Shown here one piece after another: positions 58,482 to 64,000 of a DNA stretch of 64,000 bases. How positions within the stretch are numbered: position 1 is the stretch's first letter; every line of letters starts with the position of its first letter. The notes under the pieces were generated by a model that saw nothing but the letters and a program-made list of their open reading frames with translations, was not told the DNA's origin and did not search any database. This DNA is from Pandoraea sputorum (GTDB lineage Bacteria; Pseudomonadota; Gammaproteobacteria; Burkholderiales; Burkholderiaceae), in the NCBI RefSeq assembly GCF_000814845.2, contig NZ_CP010431.2, positions 3,906,001-3,970,000 of the forward strand. The letters are read 5' to 3'. Both the position numbers and the translations under genes were made by a program.

Positions 58482-59921
58482 TCACGCGGACTCGTCGTCC
58501 CCGGATTCGGCAGGCGGCGCTTTCTCGGAAGAGGAGGATGGAGAGGACGGAGACGACGCAGACGTCGTTTTCCCAGCCATCGGCGTCTTCGCGGGAGCAT
58601 CGGTTTTGCGTCCCTTGGCATTCGCACGACGCCACTCGGCATCGAGCGACTTCAGCCAGTTCAGCTTCTCCCCGATCTTGCCTTCCAGACCGCGCGGCAC
58701 CGGACGATACCAGTTCTGCGCACGCAGATCGTCGGGGAAATACGTCTCACCGGCAGCGTAGGCATCCGGCTCGTCGTGCGCATAGCGATACTCGTGACCG
58801 TAGCCGAGTTCTTTCATCAGCTTGGTCGGCGCATTGCGCAAATGGATAGGCACCGCGCGCGACTTGTCCTTGCCGACGAACGCGCGCGCCTGGTTGTACG
58901 CGTTGTAGCCCGCATTCGACTTCGGGGCCGACGCTAGATACAGAATCGCCTGCGCCAACGCCAGTTCGCCCTCAGGCGTGCCGAGACGTTCGTACGTCTC
59001 CGCCGCATCCAGCGCGATACGCGCCGCGCGCGGGTCGGCCAGCCCGATGTCTTCCCACGCCATGCGCACGATCCGGCGCGCCAGATAACGCGGATCGGCA
59101 CCCCCGTCGAGCATGCGGCAGAACCAGTACAGCGCGCCGTCCGGCGAACTGCCACGCACCGACTTGTGCAACGCGCTGATCTGATCGTAGAACGCGTCGC
59201 CGCCTTTGTCGAAGCGACGCAGATTCTCGGCGAGCACGCTGGCCAGCAGCGCCTCGTCGATCGTATCCATACCTTGCGAGGTCGCGGCCTGCGCGACGAT
59301 TTCGACGTTGTTCAACAGCTTGCGGCCATCGCCATCCGCCGAATCGATCAGCCCCTGACGCGCTTCGTCGGTGAATCCGATATCGCCCAGCTCATGCGCT
59401 GCGCGCGTGACCATCTCGCCGAGTTCTTCGTCGTTCAGGCTCTTGAGCACATACACAGCCGCACGCGAGAGCAATGCGCCATTCACTTCGAACGACGGGT
59501 TTTCCGTCGTCGCACCGACGAAGATGAACAAACCGGATTCGACGTGCGGCAGGAACGCGTCCTGCTGTGCTTTGTTGAAGCGATGCACTTCATCGACGAA
59601 CACGACCGTCTGTTTGCCCTGCGCGCGCTGAATCTGCGCGGCCTCGACGGCGTCGCGAATGTCCTTCACACCGGAAAGCACGGCCGACAACGCAATGAAG
59701 TAGGCCTTGAAGGCATCTGCCATCAGACGCGCGAGCGTCGTCTTGCCGACACCCGGCGGCCCCCAGAGAATCATCGAATGGGGACGGCCCGCTTCGAATG
59801 CCACGCGCAAAGGCTTCCCCTTGCCCAGCAGGTGACGCTGGCCAATCACATCGTCGATGGTATGGGGGCGAAGGCGCTCGGCCAAAGGCACCGAAGCCGA
59901 CAGAGGGGCGTCGTTTGGCAT
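58482..59921 (-). CDS. rarA: Replication-associated recombination protein RarA (MgsA)
   Basis: A 479-residue AAA+ clamp-loader-like ATPase. [17 protein letters not shown] opens the family domain, Walker A is GPPGVGKTT (54-62), Walker [11 protein letters not shown], sensor region [14 protein letters not shown], then the RarA C-terminal oligomerisation region. The last 50 residues are a low-complexity Ser/Pro/Lys tail that is longer than usual. The ATG at 59921 was preferred over a GTG five codons upstream. It acts at stalled replication forks. A 22-nt palindrome lies just before it. Confidence 0.95.
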   Translation of the reverse strand: MPNDAPLSASVPLAERLRPHTIDDVIGQRHLLGKGKPLRVAFEAGRPHSMILWGPPGVGKTTLARLMADAFKAYFIALSAVLSGVKDIRDAVEAAQIQRAQGKQTVVFVDEVHRFNKAQQDAFLPHVESGLFIFVGATTENPSFEVNGALLSRAAVYVLKSLNDEELGEMVTRAAHELGDIGFTDEARQGLIDSADGDGRKLLNNVEIVAQAATSQGMDTIDEALLASVLAENLRRFDKGGDAFYDQISALHKSVRGSSPDGALYWFCRMLDGGADPRYLARRIVRMAWEDIGLADPRAARIALDAAETYERLGTPEGELALAQAILYLASAPKSNAGYNAYNQARAFVGKDKSRAVPIHLRNAPTKLMKELGYGHEYRYAHDEPDAYAAGETYFPDDLRAQNWYRPVPRGLEGKIGEKLNWLKSLDAEWRRANAKGRKTDAPAKTPMAGKTTSASSPSSPSSSSEKAPPAESGDDESA

Positions 59922-59935
59922 GTTCTCAAGCAGCA

Positions 59936-59957
59936 CGGCCGGGGATGTCCCCGGCCG
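59936..59957. promoter_or_regulatory. GC-rich palindrome directly upstream of rarA
   Basis: CGGCCGGGGA and TCCCCGGCCG pair almost perfectly around two bases, 14 bp before the rarA ATG and 127 bp after lolA. It has no T tract and lies where it could hide or expose the rarA ribosome binding site, or attenuate read-through from lolA. Confidence 0.5.
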
Positions 59958-60084
59958 CAGTCAGATAATCAGATGTCCCCATTATGCCAGCCCGATGACC
60001 GGCTCGCCCGCAAAGCGCTTCTGAGGCAACGCTCAGACGCTACTCAGGCAACGCCGAGCGGCGGGGACAAAGGTTGGCGCAAGC

Positions 60085-60735
60085 TTAACCCTTGATCACG
60101 TCCGCCCCTTTGGGCACCGTGAACTTGAAGTTACCTGCCGGTAGCGGCGGGTTCTTCTGCATGTTGCTGAACGTGAGCAAGGTCACGTTACCGAAGGCGT
60201 CGTACAGTTCCATCGCGGCGAGATTGCCATCGCGAAAACCGATGCCCACGCGCTGAAACTGCGTATCCTGCGCCTTCGGCTTGAGCTCGACCCAGTCGAT
60301 GCCGTTCTTCACACCGGCATCCTTGAGCGTGAAACTCTTTTCGATGTCGTTGCTACCGAACAGAATCGCCGCCGGGCTCGCGCCCAGCGAGTCGCCCAGC
60401 TTGCGCTCGGTGACCTGATTCAGATCCTTGTCGTAGACGTAGAGCGTCGTACCGTCTGCCTGCAACAACTGATCGTAAGGCTTGGTGTAGTGCCAGACGA
60501 ACTGGCCGGGACGCGAGAATTCGAACGTGCCCGACGCATTGTTCGTCACCTTCATCTCGCCGTTCTGCTGCCCCTTAACCTGCTTCTGCTCGAACTCGCC
60601 GCGCGCCGACTTTACCTGCGCCGCGAACGCCTTGAGTTGTGCCGTACCGCTCGCATAAGCCGGCGCGACCAGCGCCGCCAGCGTCACACCGACGGCACCC
60701 ACCATGAGCGGCAAGCCGCGCTTGAATCCCAGCAT
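60085..60735 (-). CDS. lolA: Outer-membrane lipoprotein carrier protein LolA
   Basis: A 216-residue periplasmic chaperone. The signal peptide spans about residues 1-28, ending APAYA. The mature chain has the family's [46 protein letters not shown] and [12 protein letters not shown] segments. It ferries lipoproteins from the LolCDE complex to LolB. The ATG lies 5 bp after the ftsK stop, and ftsK-lolA-rarA-serS is a conserved order in related bacteria. Confidence 0.95.
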   Translation of the reverse strand: MLGFKRGLPLMVGAVGVTLAALVAPAYASGTAQLKAFAAQVKSARGEFEQKQVKGQQNGEMKVTNNASGTFEFSRPGQFVWHYTKPYDQLLQADGTTLYVYDKDLNQVTERKLGDSLGASPAAILFGSNDIEKSFTLKDAGVKNGIDWVELKPKAQDTQFQRVGIGFRDGNLAAMELYDAFGNVTLLTFSNMQKNPPLPAGNFKFTVPKGADVIKG

Positions 60736-60740
60736 ATTCC

Positions 60741-63071
60741 TTATTCTCCCTCGCGATTCGGCACCAGAATTTCCCGGTTGCCGTTGCTCGCCATCGCCGA
60801 CACGACGCCGGACTGTTCCATCTGTTCGAGCAGGCGCGCCGCCCGGTTGTAGCCGATGCGCAAGTGGCGCTGCACCAGCGAGATCGACGCACGACGCTGC
60901 TTGAGCACCACGGCCACGGCCTGATCGTAAAGAGGATCGGACTCGCCGCCCCCCTCGCCGGTTCCACCGCCTCCGCCGCCCATACCGTCGATACCGCCTT
61001 CCTCGCCTTCGACCGCACCGTCGAGAAGACCTTCGACGTAGTTGGCCTCGCCCTGCTCCTTGAGCCGCTCGACCACACGATGCACTTCGTCATCGGCCAC
61101 GAACGCACCGTGCACACGCAACGGCAATCCGGTGCCCGGCGGCATGTACAGCATGTCGCCCATGCCCAGCAGCGTCTCGGCGCCCTGCTGGTCCAGAATC
61201 GTGCGCGAATCGATCTTCGACGACACCTGGAACGCCACCCGCGTGGGCACGTTGGCCTTGATCAGACCGGTAATGACGTCGACCGACGGACGCTGCGTCG
61301 CCAGAATCAGGTGAATGCCCGCCGCGCGCGCCTTCTGTGCAATCCGGGCGATCAGCTCTTCGACCTTCTTGCCGACGACCATCATCAGGTCGGCCAGTTC
61401 GTCGATCACGACCACGATGTACGGCAGACGCTGCAACGGCTCGGGCTCTTCAGGCGTCAGCGAGAAAGGATTCGGAATATGTTCTTCGCGCTTGGCCGCG
61501 TCGTCGATCTTGTTGTTGTAGCCCGCCAGATTGCGAACGCCCAGCTTGCTCATCAGCTTGTAGCGCCGCTCCATCTCGGCCACCACCCAGTTCAGCGCAT
61601 GACCGGCCTGACGCATATCTGTCACCACCGGGCACAACAGATGCTGGATGCCCTCGTACATGCTCATTTCGAGCATCTTCGGATCGATCAGGATGAGCCG
61701 GACCTGCTCGGCCGTCGCCTTGTACAGCAACGACAGAATCATCGCGTTGATCCCCACCGACTTGCCCGAACCGGTCGTACCGGCCACAAGCAAGTGAGGC
61801 ATCTTCGCCAGATCGGCTACGACCGGCTTGCCGCCGATGTCCTTACCGAGGGCGAGTGTGAGCAGCGACGACGAACTGTTGTAGACCTCAGAGCCGAGAA
61901 TCTCCGTCATCCGCACCGTCTGACGACGCGGATTCGGCAACTCCAGCCCCATGAAATTCTTACCGGGGATGGTTTCGACCACACGGATCGACACCAGCGA
62001 AAGCGAACGCGCCAGATCCTTCGCGAGATTCACGATCTGGCTGCCCTTCACGCCCGTGGCCGGCTCGATTTCGTAACGCGTGATGACGGGGCCGGGATAA
62101 GCGGCCACGACGCTCACTTCCACGCCGAAATCCTTGAGCTTCTTCTCAATCAGGCGCGACGTGAATTCCAGCGTCTCGCCCGACACGGTTTCCTGCGCGA
62201 CCGGTGCCGGATCGAGCAGCGCCAGCGGCGGCAGGATCGAATCCGGCAGGTCGGCGAACAGCGGCGCCTGCTTTTCCTTTTCAACCCGCTCGCTCTTGGG
62301 CACCACCTTGACCGGCGGCACGATCTGCACCGGCTCGTGGACTTCTGCCCGCACGCGGTTCTGCACGACGGCGCCTTCACGCGCAATCGCCGCTTCCTCG
62401 CCCATCCGACGGTCCTGACGCGCCTCGCGGCGACGGCGGATCACGGTACCGGTATCGAGAATCAGCGCACCGACCTTTTCGGCGGCGGACAACCAGGAGA
62501 AGTGGAACAGCAGCGACAGGCCGAAGGCGAAGATCAGCAGCAAGGCCAGCGTGCCGCCAGTGAAGCCGAGTGCGTGCTGGAAGAAGCCACCGACGGTCTC
62601 GCCGATGACACCGCCCGACGCACGGGGCAACTGAGCCTTGAGACGGTACAGACGCAGGGATTCGATACCGGCGCTCGAGAGCAGCACCATGAGCGAAGAG
62701 ACGATCTCCACCCAGCCGCCGCTCGCAAGACGTTCGCGCAGCGGAGGCGCTTCACGTTTGGCGGAGATGCGGCGGTAGCCGGAGATCACGCGGCGGGCGA
62801 TGAACACCACCAGCCAGTAGGCGGACAGACCGAGCATGAGCAGCAGCATATCGGCGACCCACGCACCGACGCGTCCCGCCCAGTTGGCGATACGCTCCAC
62901 ATGCGCCGCATGCGTCCAGCTGGGGTCCAGACGGCTGTAGGAGAACAACGCCATCAACAGGAACACCATCAGCGCGACCTGCGCCATCCAGCGGATTTCA
63001 TGGAAGAGGTGCGTCACCCGATTGGGCAACGACGATCCGGCACCAGCAGAGTAGGAAGATTTCGTCGTCAT
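60741..63071 (-). CDS. ftsK: DNA translocase FtsK
   Basis: A 776-residue protein. The N-terminal membrane region has about four segments (residues 30-230), followed by a short Arg/Lys-rich linker and the RecA-like motor. Walker A is GTTGSGKS, Walker [15 protein letters not shown], with [21 protein letters not shown]. The C-terminal winged-helix gamma domain ([13 protein letters not shown] to REGE) follows a glycine-rich stretch. It segregates chromosome termini at the septum. The start was taken at [10 protein letters not shown]; the frame is open further upstream. It overlaps no neighbour and is divergent from trxB. Confidence 0.95.
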   Translation of the reverse strand: MTTKSSYSAGAGSSLPNRVTHLFHEIRWMAQVALMVFLLMALFSYSRLDPSWTHAAHVERIANWAGRVGAWVADMLLLMLGLSAYWLVVFIARRVISGYRRISAKREAPPLRERLASGGWVEIVSSLMVLLSSAGIESLRLYRLKAQLPRASGGVIGETVGGFFQHALGFTGGTLALLLIFAFGLSLLFHFSWLSAAEKVGALILDTGTVIRRRREARQDRRMGEEAAIAREGAVVQNRVRAEVHEPVQIVPPVKVVPKSERVEKEKQAPLFADLPDSILPPLALLDPAPVAQETVSGETLEFTSRLIEKKLKDFGVEVSVVAAYPGPVITRYEIEPATGVKGSQIVNLAKDLARSLSLVSIRVVETIPGKNFMGLELPNPRRQTVRMTEILGSEVYNSSSSLLTLALGKDIGGKPVVADLAKMPHLLVAGTTGSGKSVGINAMILSLLYKATAEQVRLILIDPKMLEMSMYEGIQHLLCPVVTDMRQAGHALNWVVAEMERRYKLMSKLGVRNLAGYNNKIDDAAKREEHIPNPFSLTPEEPEPLQRLPYIVVVIDELADLMMVVGKKVEELIARIAQKARAAGIHLILATQRPSVDVITGLIKANVPTRVAFQVSSKIDSRTILDQQGAETLLGMGDMLYMPPGTGLPLRVHGAFVADDEVHRVVERLKEQGEANYVEGLLDGAVEGEEGGIDGMGGGGGGTGEGGGESDPLYDQAVAVVLKQRRASISLVQRHLRIGYNRAARLLEQMEQSGVVSAMASNGNREILVPNREGE

Positions 63072-63385
63072 CAAGCCATGCAGTTGGGCGGGCAGACGGG
63101 CGGCCTGCCGCGCAGCGATGCTCCATTGTAAACAACTATTACATCGATTAACGCATGACCGCCCCAGGAAAGCGTGACAAGCCGTAACGGAGCGGCTTCC
63201 AAAGGATTCGCCGGACGCGGGAAGACCCAGCGGCAAGGCAGCTCAGTCGCTCATGTCCTACGCGCTTGCATCCGGCGCATCTGCCCCCAAATTTGAGAGG
63301 CGTCCCGGTGCGGTGGCTTCGGATGCCCCCTGGGACCGTCGTCAGGCCGCCAAAGACCGCCCGAAGGCTATCGCCTCGATTGTGA

Positions 63386-64000
<615 letters not shown>

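Noticed and set aside
60864..63131. 755-codon plus-strand frame opposite ftsK
   Set aside because: Arg/His/Gln-rich shadow; ftsK motifs on the other strand are unambiguous.

Overview
The window is GC-rich DNA from a beta-proteobacterium. The right end carries the core block trxB / ftsK-lolA-rarA-serS-tRNA-Ser, an order I associate with Burkholderiaceae; together with the codon use and many accessory catabolic genes this suggests a Pandoraea- or Burkholderia-like organism. That assignment is inference. No insertion sequence, integrase, CRISPR array or rRNA was seen.

Layout. 1-6.5 kb: end of an NmrA-like reductase, a sodium:solute symporter with its DUF3311 partner, an Asp/Glu racemase-family enzyme, a TetR gene and its membrane-protein target sharing a 15-bp operator, and a LysR/SDR divergent pair. 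6.6-21.2 kb: an OmpR-family response regulator and a histidine kinase about 11 kb apart bracket tonB-exbB-exbD-exbD, an MFS transporter, a dipeptide-epimerase-like enzyme, two convergent S12 (D-aminopeptidase-like) hydrolases and a TonB-dependent receptor. An M81 (MlrC-like) peptidase follows. Five copies of an 18-bp dyad (TGTWTC-N6-GAWACA) lie before the regulator, kinase, tonB, receptor and M81 genes, tying them into one apparent regulon. 21.3-24.6 kb: a RidA-DadA operon divergent from a XRE-cupin regulator, then a HAD phosphatase. I read 6.6-23.8 kb as a system for uptake and stereochemical processing of peptides that contain D-amino acids.

24.7-30.5 kb: two tandem NitT/TauT-type ABC importers, the distal one close to TauABC. 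30.6-46.1 kb: an aromatic catabolic region with two Rieske oxygenases, a reductase, two LigB-type extradiol dioxygenases, a LigJ-type hydratase, a LigK-type aldolase plus two more RraA-family proteins, an aldehyde dehydrogenase, an HD-domain protein, a G3E GTPase, a GntR regulator and an MFS transporter. A 17-bp motif (CATACTGTATGCGTGTT) recurs at its promoters. 46.3-50.6 kb: a porin, then a Tat-exported flavin amine oxidase / cytochrome c / periplasmic RidA operon. 51.1-56.7 kb: a TetR-controlled SDR, class II aldolase, MFS and acyl-CoA ligase group. A 36-nt near-repeat at 30.57 kb and beside tRNA-Ser at 56.74 kb brackets the whole catabolic block, which may be an old island.

Starts were chosen by ribosome binding site, family N-terminus and operon overlap. 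All names come from reading motifs and remembered family sequences; no database search was possible.
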